Positions 10,475-23,169 of a stretch of 64,000 bases of DNA are shown piece after piece (the stretch's first letter is position 1; every line of letters starts with the position of its first letter). The translations under genes and the position numbers were made by a program. The notes beneath the pieces were generated by a model. That model saw only the letters and a program-made list of their open reading frames with translations. It ran no database searches and was not told where the DNA came from. Origin of the DNA: Wurfbainia villosa (Eukaryota > Streptophyta > Magnoliopsida > Zingiberales > Zingiberaceae); assembly GCA_025175895.1 (NCBI GenBank), contig CM045988.1, forward strand, positions 9,825,647-9,889,646, read 5' to 3'.

Positions 10475-12852
10475 CACATATGACAATGTGGTCTTTGGCC
10501 AAGCGCTGACTTTTCTTGCGAGAGTGTCCAGTAGTGTGCAATAATCAGCAAATCTTAGCTTATGGGATGCAATTGGGATCCCTAAGTACCTAAATGGCAT
10601 CTCCCCTTCATTGAAACCAGTGATATCTAGCAATCTTTCCCGTGTACTTAGATCCACTCCTGCTATATAGATGTTTGATTTAGCCATGTTAGCACATAGC
10701 CCTGCCGTACTAGCAAATTGTGTTAGGCAGTCTTTCAAAACTCCCACCGATGATACATCCCCACGGCTTAGGAGTAGGAGATCGTCGGCATACATTAGGT
10801 GAGATATCCTGAGTTCCTTGCACTTGGGATGAAACTGAAAATCAAACCTGCTAGTGCGTTTGGCGAGCATCCGAGAGAGGTACTCCATGCATAACTCAAA
10901 TAGATATGGGGAGAGGGGATCCCCCTGTCTGAGACCTCTACCACCCTTAAAGAAACCATGCATGTTGCCATTAATTGCCACTAAGTATGTTGGGCTGGTG
11001 ATGCTCTCTCGAATCCATGTTATGAACTTGTCTGGAAACTGTAGTGATGTGAGGACATCTTGGAGGAAACCCTAGTGAACTGAGTCGAAAGCTTTCTGTA
11101 GGTCGACTTTAAGTATGCACCTTGGAGAGATTCTTTTCCTTATGTAGTTGCGCATGAGCTCTTGGGCTAAATGTATATCATCTGCAATGCTACAACCCTG
11201 TACAAATGCAGTTTGCACTTTGTTTAGCAAGTGATCCGAAACTTCTGATAATCTACCCGCTAGGATTTTGGCAATAATCTTATAAAACACTGTGCAACAG
11301 GAGATTGGTCTATAATCGTGGACCTTGCTTGCATGAGGGGATTTCGGAATTAGGGAGATTAGGGTGTGATTCTAGGACTTTAGGAGTTGATCATTCATGA
11401 AAAACTCTAGGACAGCTGCTACCATATCGTGCTTAACTAAATCCCATGAGTGTTTGAAAAATTTAGAATTATATCCATCTGGTCCTGGGGCTTTGAGATC
11501 TCCAATATAAAACAGGGCTCCTTTGATTTCTTCTTCGGTTGGTAATCGGACTATCTGATTCTACTATGCTTCTGTTAGTTTCATTCCAAACTGCATGCAT
11601 TCTTCTTTGAACTCAGCCCTCGCCTCTTCTTTCCCCAATTGATTCTGAAAATATGTCAGGAATTCATTTATTACTTCCTCTGATGAGCTTGTGTGTTCCC
11701 CATTACTCTTCTTGATGGCTACTACTTCCCTTCTTTTGTTGTTTCGCTTTACCAGAGCATGGAAGAAAGAGGTATTCCTGTCTGTTCCATGTAAGTATTC
11801 ATGCTTTGCTCGTTGTAAATAGAATAAGTATTCTGCCCGCTCAAGCAATTCCACTTTTTTCCTTGTTGAGTTATAGTTATCATCCATATGTCCTCGCATA
11901 AGCCCTTGCTGCTGCATTGCTTCCAAATGTTGTCGTGCCTGTTTGACCCTCTCCTGGATGTGTTGGTAGTGAAGGCGATTGAGTTGTCTGAAATGAGATT
12001 TGAGGAGTGTGAGTTTTTGTTTCAGCTTATATTGCATCGTGCCATTCATGGTGCTAGGGATAACAGTATTCCATCCTTCCTCCACTAGTTGTCTGTATTC
12101 AGGATGTGTTGTCTACATATTGTAAAATTTGAACGGCTTGACTTTCTGCCTTGAGCTTCCTAGCACAGAAACAATACATGCAGTGTGATCCGAGATTGTC
12201 CCTGGAGTTCAGAAATCAGCATAACTGCTCTGATTCTGCTCAATCCATATCCTTTGACCATTGCACGATCTAATTTACTCACTATGTGGCCATTTGTCCA
12301 TGTGTATTGGCATCCTATAGAGTGTAAGTCTTCAATTCCAACCTTAATTGCAAAGTCCTGAAAATCAGCAGTGGTGTATGATGTAATAACCATCCCTCCT
12401 TGTTTGTCTGTCGGGGAGAGAGGGGAGTTAAAATCTCCTAGGATTAGCCATGGCATCTCCATTGTATTGGCAATCTGTGATAGTGTTGTCCACATGGTTT
12501 TCCGACTCAGAATGAAAAGCTGGCCATAGACAAATGTGACTGCATAGAGGAACCCTGTGGTTTTACATTTGATCCTTGTGTGTATCAGCTACTCCTCCCA
12601 CATTTCGATATCAAGATCAATGAGTTGTGGTTCCCATAAAAGTAGCATTCTGCTTCTGGGAGAATTACCCAACCGCTGCTCCATCTCCCATTTCTGAAAT
12701 CTCTTGTTCTTCAGTGTCTGGTAATACTGCTGGGTTAGCTTTGCCTCTAGTATGCATAGAATGCCCATCTTTTGTTGCAGAAGGAGGTCTGCTACCACCT
12801 TCTATTTGAGGCCCTTATTTAGGACTCTAATGTTCCATGCTCCAATCTTCAT
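10475..12852 (-). pseudogene. L1 ORF2: endonuclease-reverse transcriptase, broken
   Basis: The start is the ATG at 12,852, followed by a KIGAWNIR endonuclease opening. Endonuclease motifs include ILGDFNSPL near 12,430. Reverse transcriptase motifs follow: KVDLQKAFDSVH near 11,075-11,110, GLRQGDPLSPYLF near 10,900-10,935, and YADDLLLLS near 10,770-10,792, which carries the catalytic aspartates. Several in-frame stops and frameshifts split the ORF, and it runs off at 10,475 without the usual C-terminal region. L1 ORF2 proteins are about 1,300 residues; about 790 codons remain. It is not functional. Confidence 0.85.
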
Positions 12853-12854
12853 GC

Positions 12855-13519
12855 TTGTGCAGCCGGCTTTCGCCGTCTAGCAGTGATGGTCTTCTCTTTC
12901 TTTTCGTGTTTCTACTCCTTGTCCAGTCTTGTTCCATTCTCTGTTCGCTCTTGGGAATCTCCTTGGTACACCATTTCTGCTGACCTGATGCCATCTGTTT
13001 TTGTTGATATCCCTTTATTGCTCCATCTAGCAGCTGGTAGGGCTAGGATGATTGGTGGATAGATGCCTACAGGCACCTCTTGCATTGTTGCTTGCCCACT
13101 GTTTATCCTTTTGCTAATCCCTTGGTTGTGCTCTTGTGTTCTACTGTTGGGTGAATGCTGGAGTTGATATGTTCCCTGCCGTGTTGGCTCATACTCTTCC
13201 ATTTCTTCGCTTGGGTCTTCCTGAGTTCCTCTATTGATCAAATCCAGCGTAGTTGCCTCTTTGCCACTTGAATCCGATGCTCCATTATCCCCATTATCCA
13301 GCCTCCCTACATATGGCCTTATCTTTGATAGTGTCTCTGATAGTGTGCTCTAATTTAGTGCAGCTGGTTGCTGTGCAGTCTCCCCCTTGTCAAATGTGTT
13401 TATGTTTACATGTTTCCTTTGGGGCTTCTCTATTTGATCATCTTTGTTTTCCCCCCTCTTTCTAGTGCTCCGTCTGAGGCTTCCTTGTATATCATTCTCC
13501 ACCCTCGCCCATAGTATTT
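12855..13519 (-). pseudogene. L1 ORF1, C-terminal part
   Basis: This is the minus-strand continuation of ORF1 from 18,571 after removal of element C. It is low-complexity, polar sequence (for example 13,241-12,912) ending just before the ORF2 start at 12,852. The family tail is poorly conserved, so its identity comes from position. A stop codon lies near 13,350. Confidence 0.55.
13515..13519. repeat. Target-site duplication of element C (TATTT)
   Basis: TATTT at 13,515-13,519 and again at 18,571-18,575, directly outside the TGTTGG...CCAACA ends of element C. Confidence 0.9.
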
Positions 13520-14572
13520 TGTTGGTGCAGGGGCACTAGATAATCGAACCTGTGTTTTGATTATGGCAAAGACACAAAGTTAAGTTTATATTGTTATCTC
13601 ACGAGCTAAATCAAGTGTGCAGAAAAGTACTAAAGCTGGAGCTGAAGGCTAGCGACACCCGGAGGAAGCCGCGGTGGTCGGGCGACACTCGAGTGAATTC
13701 GGAGGGAGCCGAAGGAATCGAGTGGAAGGCCGGAAGCGAGAGCTGCTATTGAGGTAAGCTCGTGTGAGTGAGAGATTGTAAGGTCGTGTCCTCTTTACGG
13801 GGATGACCGTAGGCGGCGATCCGACTAAAACTTCCTGTGGAAGGTCTAGGTCGAGATCGGACGGTTAGAAACCGTCGTATTTATCATTTTCCGAGCTAAC
13901 CTCTTGCTGCAGGGAAGTGGCCAGCCGTGATCATTCTTTGGACATGGAAGCGATCATTGATGCCCATCATCGGTGATGAGTCATCGATCGGTGATGGCGG
14001 CGACTCGACTTTGCGCTAAGTCAAAACGGATAACGTTTGACGCGGCCACTTCGCGATAAAAATTGGAAAAATTCATGATCCGTTCCAAACAAATAGGAGA
14101 CAAGTTCAGAGCCAAAAATCTATAAAAGGAGGAGGAATCCAACTCTAAAAGATATCAATTATTCATCAAGTGCTCCTACAACGCCAACGCTTCAACACCG
14201 TCATAACGCCGACGCGACGCCAAGTTTTGATCTTCTTCATCGGCAGCAGATTCAAGTAATATTTTTGATATTATATTCTGTATTTTTATCTTCATAACGA
14301 GGTGAGGTAGGCTTGTTGCCTCATCCTCGTATATTCGGTTTTTGTAATCGTTGTCTCCTACCTCCAACGAGGAGGAGACGTTTTAGTGCTTTGCCCTCCG
14401 TACGCGGTCTAGGACCGATAGGGCCTTGGAGTAGCAACCGCTGGGTTGTGAACCAAGTAAAATAAACGTGTTCATTTATTTTCCGCTGTGCTTACTTTAT
14501 GTCGACGAGCGAAAAGAAAAGATTTACGATCGCTATTCACCCCCCCCTCTAGCGACGCTTCTCGATCCAACA
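13520..14572 (+). repeat. 5' LTR of element C
   Basis: 1,053 bp. The GCTATTCACCCCCCC box lies near 14,530, close to its 3' end. Sequence around 14,110-14,120 (TATAAAAGGAGGAGG) looks like a TATA box and is kept in the other LTR near 18,112. Confidence 0.88.
14112..14119 (+). promoter_or_regulatory. Candidate TATA box of element C LTR
   Basis: TATAAAAG sits in the middle of the LTR and is repeated in the 3' LTR near 18,113. Its position about 460 bp before the primer site fits the U3/R border of a Copia LTR. The transcription start has not been shown. Confidence 0.45.
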
Positions 14573-14586
14573 ATTGGTATCAGAGC
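14573..14586 (+). promoter_or_regulatory. Primer-binding site of element C
   Basis: ATTGGTATCAGAGC follows the 5' LTR directly and matches the initiator tRNA-Met type site. The 480 bp from here to the gag start contain two copies of an ACTACTAATCCAAGAC motif (near 14,690 and 15,005) but no ORF. Confidence 0.85.
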
Positions 14587-15068
14587 GGGGGCGCTAAGAT
14601 TTGGTGAAACCACCGATCTAGCACGTTTTGGTTTTTTTTGTTCGTATTTTTCTATTCGTATTTTTTTTTGGTTTTTATTCCTCCCGCACTACTAATCCAA
14701 GACGAAGTCTTGGTACGTTTCTTTTGGTTGTGTGCTTGCAAGTATTCGCTCTTCGAGTAGCCGACGGTAAAACGGCCATAACTTTTCGCACAAGTTGACC
14801 CACGAAACGGACTACCTATCAAAACGAAGCTCTCTGAGAGATCTACACTTCTTATGAGGGTAAACCCTCGTAACAAGCTGTCTTCATCCCCAAAATCCAA
14901 CGTCTAGTACCCTTTCGGGGACATCGAAGGTCGTAAGTTGTTAGTTTTTCTTAGTTTCTTATTTTTCTTATTTAATTCTGTTTGTTTCCTATTATTTCCC
15001 GCACTACTAATCCAAGACCAAGTCTTGGAATTCCCCTTGGTTTTTATTTGTGTTTTGCAAGATAATTA

Positions 15069-16441
15069 ATGGCTCATATTGAGGGGTATAGCACCACCCG
15101 ACCTCCGTTCTTTAACGGAGATGATTTCCGTTATTGGAAAGGTCGGATGGAGTGTTTCTTGAAAACACAAGTCGAGACTTGGATAATAATCCAAACCGGC
15201 TTTGCTCTACCCACCAATGATCAAGGAGAGCCATTGAATTTCAACAAGTGGACAAATGCAATCAAGAGGGAAATCGAAGCCGATGCAAGAGCAACTCAAA
15301 TATTACAATGTGGCTTGTCCAAGGAGGAGCTCAATCGCATCGGTCCATTCATTAGCGCCAAAGACCTATGGAACAAATTGATTGATCTACACGAAGGGAC
15401 GCCCGACGCTAAGGTATATAAAAGAGATTTACTTTTAAATAAACTGTACAATCTAAAGATGCAGGATCATGAGACCGCCACCCAACTACATGCGCGGATC
15501 CAAGATATCGTCAACGGTCTTCATTCGATCGGGCAAGCCATAGAGAACCGGGATCTTATAAGGTACGCTTTAAATGCTTTCCCTAGGACTACCTTGTGGG
15601 CATCCATGGTCGATGTCTACAAGGTCTCTAAGGACCATCGAAGCTTAGGTTAGATGAATTATTTTCCGAGTTTGAACTTCATGAGCAAACTAACGTGGTC
15701 TGGGCCGAGAGAGGTATTGCTCTACTTGCAGGACAAAGAAAGCCACCTACTAAGCAAGTAGATGAACTCAAACCCGAAGACATAGCTTACATGGCAAGAA
15801 CGGAGGAGTCTGAGTCAGAATCCGAAGCCGAGTCCAACTACAACTCCGACTCCGACCCCGAAGATTATTTCGAGAGAAAACTCAAAGCCGGACCAAAAGG
15901 TAAAGTTAAGGTTAATTTCTCTTTAATTAGTACACTTTACAGTACAATTAAACTGCTTAATAGGAAATTAACTAAGTCCGAGTCCAGGGTTGAGTCATTA
16001 CTTGAGGAGGTTGAAACCCTCAAGCAAGAGGCTACTCTAACCTCTTCAACTAGTCAAGTTCAAGAGAGAAACTCAACCCAAATTGAAAAACTTGAGAAGG
16101 AGAATTCTCTCTTGAAAGACCAAGTTCAAGAGGTCGAGGTTAGGTTGGAAAGGTTCACGTTGGGATCTAAGAACCTTAACCGACTACTTGGAACCCAAAG
16201 AGCCGTGTACAACAAAGCCGGACTCGGATTTAAGTCAAAGACTACAAATAGGTCTTATATGTCTATCGTAAATCGTAGTCATCAAAGAGTCCAAGCATGG
16301 GTCCCAAAGGTTTTATTGAACTCACATATAAGGACTAATAAGTATTGGATTCCTCAGGATCAAGTTCATTATTTGAATAGACCTTATTGGTTCAATGGTC
16401 TAGGGGGAGCTAACACTAAAATAGTATACCCGCTTACTTAG
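15069..16441 (+). pseudogene. gag: Gag of element C, frameshifted, zinc knuckle absent
   Basis: The first ORF (15,069-15,653) has the N-terminal TTRPPFFNGDDFRYWKGRM motif of the UBN2-type Copia gag domain. A one-base frameshift near 15,640 separates it from the second ORF (15,695-16,441). The second part has an acidic stretch, a long coiled coil, and the conserved C-terminal blocks RFTLGSKNLNRLLGTQRA and YWIPQDQ, which align with the end of the element B gag. The CCHC knuckle present in element B is not found. A gag without an RNA-binding knuckle would be unusual, so the lineage may depend on another element's gag or this copy may be dead. Confidence 0.8.
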
Positions 16442-17518
16442 CAAAACCATTGCATGCTTAGAATCTCTGTTAACTTATGAACTTACTTAGAACACGTACA
16501 TAACCAACTAAAATCCTTCGAAAAGATTGAGCCTCGGGGAGCCTCTTTTCATAAATAACTAGTTAGTCAACTCTTAACAACATAGTATCAGGACGCGGCG
16601 AGATGATAGTACGTTAGGGAAACAAAGTCTCGTGTATTCAAGCTAGATAAGGCGTATCTAGCTTGGTGCACTTGACCGAGTGGAACTAGCTGAAGCTACC
16701 TCGCCGTATCCTAAACTAGTTAGACCAGGAAGTAACCCTAAGTGACTTAAGTGATATTTTCTTGAATTTGGCTTTGTCTAAGGAAGTGGTCGTTGTTCCG
16801 ATCAAAGAAGGCCCCTGTGCCTCGCCATGACCTGGAAGCCAGTTTCTTGAAAAGTTACTTAACGATCTAAAGGTTAAATCTGAATCTAACCCAAGGTTGA
16901 CTATCTTTAATCAATTTAAAATCATCTCACAAAACATATAAGGTGAACAAATTATGAGACACATAGAATGGGTGAGATGTTAAGGATAATTGAAATATAC
17001 TTGAAACAATCCCTTCAAAATACTACTTATTTTCTCAACTATTGTACTTAACAACTCGAGGCTAAGTTTAGCCCCTACATCTCTTATACTTCATATATTT
17101 GACTAAGGGGAGAGCAAACTAATCTTAAGGGTTATATTATAAATCTTTAGATTATTAGTGCGAGAGGACACACCTCGAACCAATCTATCTAACTATTGCT
17201 AGAATGCTTGGACTCATATTTGATTTATCTAGATGCATGCATAAACGACATTGTTTTAAACCCCTATTTTATACAAAAACCCCAACACTCTTTTTTGATT
17301 TATGGCAAAAGGGGGAGAAGAGCGAAAGTTAAGGGGGAGTAACACAAAATTTCATTTTGAAACACAAAATTTGTTTTTGAAAACTCACCTAGGGTTAAGG
17401 GGGAGTTTTGGTTAAGGGGGAGTTTTTGGGAATGACATTCATCATCTACTATATGTGTTTTATGCTTTAATTTCCCTTAACTTTGTGTTGGTTTGCCATA
17501 GATCAAAAAGGGGGAGAT

Positions 17519-18570
17519 TGTTGGTGCAGGGGCACTAGATAATCGAACCTGTGTTTTGATTATGGCAAAGACACAAAGTTAAGTTTATATTGTTATCTCA
17601 CGAGCTAAATCAAGTGTGCAGAAAAGTACTAAAGCTGGAGCTGAAGGCTAGCGACACCCGGAGGAAGCCGCGGTGGTCGGGCGACACTCGAGTGAATTCG
17701 GAGGGAGCCGAAGGAATCGAGTGGAAGGCCGAAGAGAGCTATTGAGGTAAGCTCGTGTGAGTGAGAGATTGTAAGGTCGTGTCCTCTTTACTGGGGGGAT
17801 CCAGTGGCGGCGATCCACTAAAACTTCCCGTGGAAGGTCTAGGTCGAGATCGGACGGTTAGAAACCGTCGTATTTATCATTTTCCGAGCTAACCTCTTGC
17901 CGCAGGAAGTAGCCAGGTCGGTCATTCTGGACATGGAGCGATCGTGATGCCCATCACCGATCGGTGATGGGAGTCATCGATCGATGGCGGCGACTCGACT
18001 TTGCGCTTAAGTCAAAAGCGGATAACGCGTTTGCGCGACTCGCCGCGATAAAAATTGGAAAAATTCATGATCCGTTCCAAACAAATAGGAGACAAGTTCA
18101 GAGCCAAAAATCTATAAAAGGAGGAGGAATCCAACTCCAAAAGATATCAATTATTCATCAAGTGCTCCTACAACGCCAACGCTTCAACACCGTCATAACG
18201 CCGACGCGACGCCAAGTTTTGATCTTCTTCATCGGCAGCAGATTCAAGTAATATTTTTGATATTATATTCTGTATTTTTATCTTCATAACGAGGTGAGGT
18301 AGGCTTGTTGCCTCATCCTCGTATATTCGGTTTTTGTAATCGTTGTCTCCTACCTCCAACGAGGAGGAGACGTTTTAGTGCTTTGCCCTCCGTACGCGGT
18401 CTAGGACCGATAGGGCCTTGGAGTAGCAACCGCTGGGTTGTGAACCAAGTAAAATAAACGTGTTCATTTATTTTCCGTTGTGCTTACTTTGCGTATCGAA
18501 CGAACGAAAAAGAAAAGATTTACGATCGCTATTCACCCCCCCCCCTCTAGCGACGCTTCTCGATCCAACA
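17519..18570 (+). repeat. 3' LTR of element C
   Basis: Near-identical to 13,520-14,572 and preceded by the polypurine tract at 17,505-17,517. The ORFs at 14,176-14,367 and 18,168-18,359 (minus) are the same LTR segment read twice. Confidence 0.88.
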
Positions 18571-20862
18571 TATTTTAGTGTTCCCGGCACTGTCAACTGG
18601 CGTGCTAGTCTGCGTGCCACTTTCCACAGTTTTATTTGTCATGTTGCCTGCATTATTTTTGCACAGTCCCACTTGTTGGCCCAACTTCCCCATGGTTGCT
18701 ACTGGTTGCTTTTGTGTCTGCTTTTGTGTCTGGTTAGCACCAGCAGTTGAAGAGCAATCTGTCTGATTTTTCTCACCATATTCCATCATGATACTTCCTA
18801 CATTGTCTGTGTTCATTCTAGTTGGTACCACATGTTTATCTGGCTTCTCCTTTATTGCTTCCTGCGTTGCTTCCACACCTTTGTTTGGTGTGAATACACC
18901 CAAAGTTCTCTGTTGGTTTGCTTGTTCCTCCTCTGTTGTTGACTGTCTTTGTTTCTGCTTCTACTTTCCGGCATTTGTCCCTTCTGTTTGTGATCTAATG
19001 CTGGCACATTCATGCTCATGTGTGCCAGCTCTTGTGCCAGTCTTCACTGTAGTTCTTAAATTTCTCTCTATTTCTGCTCGATTGTCCTCCTTTCTTTGCC
19101 CCAATTATTTCCCTGATATTGTCTTATGGTTTCCTGTTCTTTGGTGTGGTTTAGTACCTCCAGAATTGTTCCCTTGTGTGTCAATTAGCGTGCCATTATC
19201 TTTGATTGCTTCCCCACCTTTGTCTGATGTGGATCCACCCAAGCTCATCTATCGGTCTGATATCTCCTTGGTAACTGTTGGCTGCCTCTGCTCCTGATTT
19301 CCAGCATTTCCCCCTCCAACTTGTGATCTGTCAGTGGTATGGTCATATTCATACATGCCAATTCTTGTGCCAGTCTCCACCGTAGTTCTTAAATTACTCC
19401 TTGCTTCTGTTCGATAGTTATCGTTCCTTTGGCTCAATTGTTTCCCTGGTACTGCCTCATACTCTTTGTCCATATCGATGGTGGCACTGTCCATATTTGC
19501 CTTGTATGTTATCATATGGTATCCCGTTGGTTCTGTGGTTGCTGTTGGTGTTGATGTTGGTGTTTGTTCCCTTGGAGTTGTTAGGCAGTTTCCCTGGTAG
19601 TGTCCCAATTGTTTACAGCAGTTACAGAGTTTCAGGTTGGATTCAAATTTAACTTCCAAGTCTGCATCTGTGCCATCTGGGAGAGTAATAGCAATCGTGG
19701 TAGGCAATTCCTTGGAGATATCCACTTCTACGAGTACTCTAGCATAATTCACCCGTTCCCTTGCTTTGGTGTATCTATCTGTGTATAGCGGCGTGCCAAC
19801 TTGTGATGTGACCTTGCTTAACCCCGAAGTAGACCAGCAGTCCAATGGCAGTCCATGAATTTGCATCCACACAGGAATTTGGCCATGGGTTTCCAGCTTG
19901 AAGGAGAAGCATACTGGCAAGATCTTGAGGTACAGCGGGCTCCCATATGCAATGTATGACCCTCCCATTAACACAGCATCCCTTAATTCTTTGTTTACGA
20001 ATTTAAATACCATCCATAACGAGTTGTGCGTGAGGAGCTTGTGTGGCGCCTTCCACCTTGTTGTGATTTCTTTCAGTGTTCTCCATCCCGGAAACCTCCC
20101 TAGGAATCTGCCAATTAAGCAGAAACCTACCGTTTCCTCTACCGCTTCTAAATCCTCAGCATCCAATCTTGCACGTCCTTCTTGCTTCTGAAAGTGTTTT
20201 AGGGCGGTATCTGCAATGCACACCCTGTTCTTCTTGAAAAGGTCATCCCATGCTCATGTATTCTGTGTGTGCACTTGAGGCGCCTGCATTGTTTCACGCG
20301 CTACTCCTCCTACTCCTGTCGTGGTCAGGCTCACCTTGTCTCCATGCAGGGAGGTTCCAATCTCCATCACCGTTCCAGCTTCCGCCAGTAATTCAGGGTT
20401 TGCCCGCTGAACATTAGCCTGATTACCTCCCGATGTTTCTACTGTGTCAAGGCGTAAGACTTTCCATCTTTGCCGAGCACTTTTTCCCCCTCCCCGCATA
20501 TCCGGTGCCCTAAGTTAAACGGGCTAACGGGTTGTGGGAAAGAACTTAAGTTAAACAGGCTAGTGGGTTTGGAGAGACCTAGGTTGAGTGGTCCCAGGCG
20601 AAAGTTTGATTTCGTTTGACTTCGGCATTTTGAAAGCAGCGGCAATGTTCCTTTTGTCGTCTTGGTGAAAGTGCCCATCGGATAGTACGACTGCCTGCTC
20701 CCCACCTACCAACTGTCCTTCCTTCTTCTTCCTCCCGTCGCCGGAGAAGGAAACCCTAATTTCTTGAATGTCAGAGTGTCTTGTGCTATTTTCTTCACAG
20801 GCTTTCCCGCTCATCTCCACCAAGTCCCTATTCATAGGGCGTCCTCTCTGTGTGTCTGTCAC
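18571..20862 (-). pseudogene. L1 ORF1: DUF4283 / CCHC RNA-binding protein, broken
   Basis: The best-preserved segment is 20,223-19,249 (324 codons). It has the plant L1 ORF1 layout: a DUF4283-type domain (GRFLGRFPGW, then WMVFKFVNKELRDAVL), a PVWMQIHGLPLDCWS block, and a zinc knuckle CNCCKQLGHYQGNC near 19,620. Upstream, 20,862-20,230 is in another frame and runs through AWDDLFKK just before the DUF4283 region. Downstream (18,903-18,571) is a threonine/glutamine-rich tail. This protein would bind the LINE RNA. Several frameshifts make it a pseudogene. Confidence 0.8.
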
Positions 20863-21250
20863 TTGGATGTTGCTTCCACTTACTTCTCAGTCTCCGGCTG
20901 CTACCTATTTCCCCTGCATGCATAAATTTCATTACGCTTTCATACCTTGCATTATATCATGACAGGATCCCTCCTCGTTACGGCCCGATGATTGTTGGTT
21001 GTTGTCGTTGACCGTGATTCACAGCAACCTCCATGCAGATCTCTAAAATGCTCCGTTGCTCGTGGTCCGCACCAACCCGCTACTTCTTGCTCATCGGCCA
21101 CCCTCCGGACTGGCTTTTCTAGACCCCGTCGCCCTCCTAACTGGCCTCCGCCGTCGGAACTTCTAGAGAGAAGCCAGAGCTTCTCTCTTTAGCGCACGGA
21201 CTGACTGAGAGCTCTTTGACTGAATCTACCTCTTTTCTTCGATTAGCCGC
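18571..21250 (-). mobile_element. L1-type LINE, 5' portion (ORF1 and 5' leader)
   Basis: This is the second half of the L1 split by element C. It contains most of ORF1 and, upstream of it, a GC-richer leader (about 20,870-21,250) with no recognisable protein. The 5' end is not sharp because no TSD can be paired: the 3' end of the LINE is lost at 10,474. Confidence 0.7.
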
Positions 21251-21269
21251 AAAATAGATGATGTACGGA

Positions 21270-22470
21270 TTGCCGATTTTTGTGTTTATCTTCGGGGTTC
21301 AAGTAAATTAGTCAAATGCAATTACATACATCATACAAAGAAACAAAAGGAAACCAAAACAAGAATTATACCTCTTGTTTACCTCAAGGTCTTCTATTGT
21401 ATGTCCTTCCTCCTTTTGGACGTCGTGTGGGCGACGATCTTCCAAAAGTCGAAGCCTCCTAAATCACGTTCTTCCCTTCCTTGCTCGCTTCGAACAAAGG
21501 GAAGAATAAAACAAAACTTCTTCTCCTATCTAAAACCAACCACCTAGCCACCTTGCTTGGTGGTTGCCGCCGGCCAAGGAGAGGAATAAGGAGCGCCGAC
21601 CAACCTTGAAGAAAGGTTGCCGCCAGCCAAGAGAGAGAGAGAGAGAGAGGGAGGAGTCATCGGCCAACCTAGAGAGAGAGGGAGGCACCGCCCAAAAGGA
21701 TGGAAAATAGAGGAGAGTCCTAAGGTTGCCGCCGCCCACAAGGAGAAGCCAAAACCCTAGCTCACCTCCAATCCTTGCTTGCCGCCCAAGCCACTCAAGC
21801 CAACTCCAAAAACCCTAACCCTAATTGGATTATCTCACCACCCAAGCCCTTAGCCCTCCTTTTATAGAGCTAGGCTTAAGCCTCCTTTCAATCTCCATCG
21901 TCGGATATAGAGATTTAATCTCCACCGTCGGATCTAGAGATTTAATCTCCACCGTCGGATCTAGGCTTCATGAGGGTTTTAATAGCCTACAATAGGGACC
22001 ATGAGGAGGAGTTGGATCTTGGCCACCCAATGGATCTAGCCCACATAAAGTCTGATCCATTAATGATAATCCATTCCACTAGAGGATTATCATTGATCTA
22101 CCTCACCAACCCCCATAAATAAATATGGGCTTCATATATTAATTGTACAAATATCTCCTCGTATTTAAGATCTCGAATGTCCGTCAATTAATTAATTTAA
22201 TTACAATTAATTAATCAACATCTAACTCCATGAGTAGTACCACTCAACCATATCATCATGCCGGACCAAGTCCACCTGCAGAGTTTACATGATGATCCTT
22301 ATGAGTTCCTCAAAGGGACATCATCATCCTAATATATAGGAAATGATTTTCTCCTATAATCAACGGCACACCATGTAAATAATATCATTTTTCAACTTAC
22401 CGGACCTATCGATTTACTCTATAAATCTCGCCCATTGGTAAATCAAAGAAATAAATACTAAATACATGTA
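21270..22470 (-). mobile_element. Degenerate Copia LTR fragment
   Basis: The layout resembles the A-type LTR: a GC-richer part (21,400-21,800) followed by a block with 'dispersed' pentamers and ACATCATCAT/GTAGTACCACTC-type sequence (22,220-22,330) like that near 1,370-1,400. It is too diverged to set ends. A CTCCACCGTCGGAT-containing unit is repeated three times at 21,890-21,965. The minus-strand ORFs at 21,530-21,741 come from GA-rich and repeat sequence. Confidence 0.4.
21890..21965. repeat. Three tandem copies of a 27-bp unit
   Basis: Units of about 27 bp containing ATCTCCA(T/C)CGTCGGAT occur in a row, the last two being identical. It is a small LTR-internal minisatellite. Confidence 0.75.
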
Positions 22471-22479
22471 AATAATATG

Positions 22480-23024
22480 GTTTGATTATTTTGATTAAGT
22501 CCTAGGTTGGTTTTATCCTTGACTTGATCTATATCTATGTTGATTAAACTAAAAATTTGATTAATCTCTTAGTTAATTTTATCAAATGTTAGATTAATTT
22601 GATCATTTTCTTCCATGATATTGTTATCAATATTATTTAAACTAATTAAATCTGAATTAATTAATTTTTTATTAGTTGAATTGTTAATTGTATTAATTAA
22701 TTGACAACGATTATACAATTTATCTAAATTATCAACTATTCTAAAACTCAACTTTTCAAAATTATTAACTTTACTAACCTTTTTTTTCGGACACCGATTC
22801 TTGTAGTGACTGAATCTTCCGCACTCGAAGCACTTGATGTGCTCCTTGTTCTTTCAGAATCCTAGCAATGGTGTCTCTTTTGCCGTCGATTGCGTCGTTC
22901 GAATCTTACGAGTAGGATACTTATTTTTATAGTGTCATCTCTCCCTGCACTTGAAACAAATAATATGAAATTTAAAATTTAAATTGACATTGTTACCTTT
23001 ATGCCCTGTGGGAGACTCTTCCAT
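22480..23024 (-). pseudogene. gag: Gag remnant of element C' with two zinc knuckles
   Basis: Read on the minus strand from the ATG at 23,024 (MEESPTG). It has two knuckle-like motifs: CFKC...HYKNKYP near 22,950-22,910, with an internal stop and tyrosine in place of the last cysteine, and CFECGRFSHYKNRCP near 22,835-22,790, which is intact. An asparagine-rich segment with coiled-coil features follows (22,751-22,569). The large UBN2-type N-terminal domain is absent: the knuckles lie only about 15-25 codons after the ATG. This is probably a deletion product. Confidence 0.6.
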
Positions 23025-23169
23025 GGTTGGGTCGGTCAACGATTTTCTAAAACTCGCAAAAAAAAGAACACAAATCAAAAAGTCCTAAGACTTGGTCTTG
23101 GATTAGTAGTATGGGAGATATTTAAAAATAAAAATAAAAATAAAGAAAAGAAAATGCTCGACCGACGGT

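Larger units (their letters stand above)
10475..13519 (-). mobile_element. L1-type LINE, 3' portion (ORF2 and end of ORF1)
   Basis: Minus-strand L1 retrotransposon. This part holds ORF2 with endonuclease and reverse transcriptase motifs and the last part of ORF1. It is cut at 10,474, where an LTR-like sequence begins, so the C-terminal part of ORF2 and the 3' end are missing. At 13,520 element C interrupts it, and the LINE resumes at 18,571; the TATTT duplication on both sides shows the two pieces were once joined. Confidence 0.85.
13520..18570 (+). mobile_element. Element C: gag-only Copia-like LTR element
   Basis: This is a complete 5,051-bp plus-strand element. The LTRs are 13,520-14,572 and 17,519-18,570 (1,053 and 1,052 bp) with TGTTGG...CCAACA ends and TSD TATTT. 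The primer site begins at 14,573 (ATTGGTATCAGAGC). The polypurine tract AAAAAGGGGGAGA lies at 17,505-17,517. The interior carries a frameshifted gag and no pol motif. The stretch 16,442-17,504 is non-coding, with AAGGGGGAG motifs near 17,310-17,440. It is non-autonomous and nested in L1 ORF1. The two LTRs differ by only a modest number of small indels and substitutions. Confidence 0.88.
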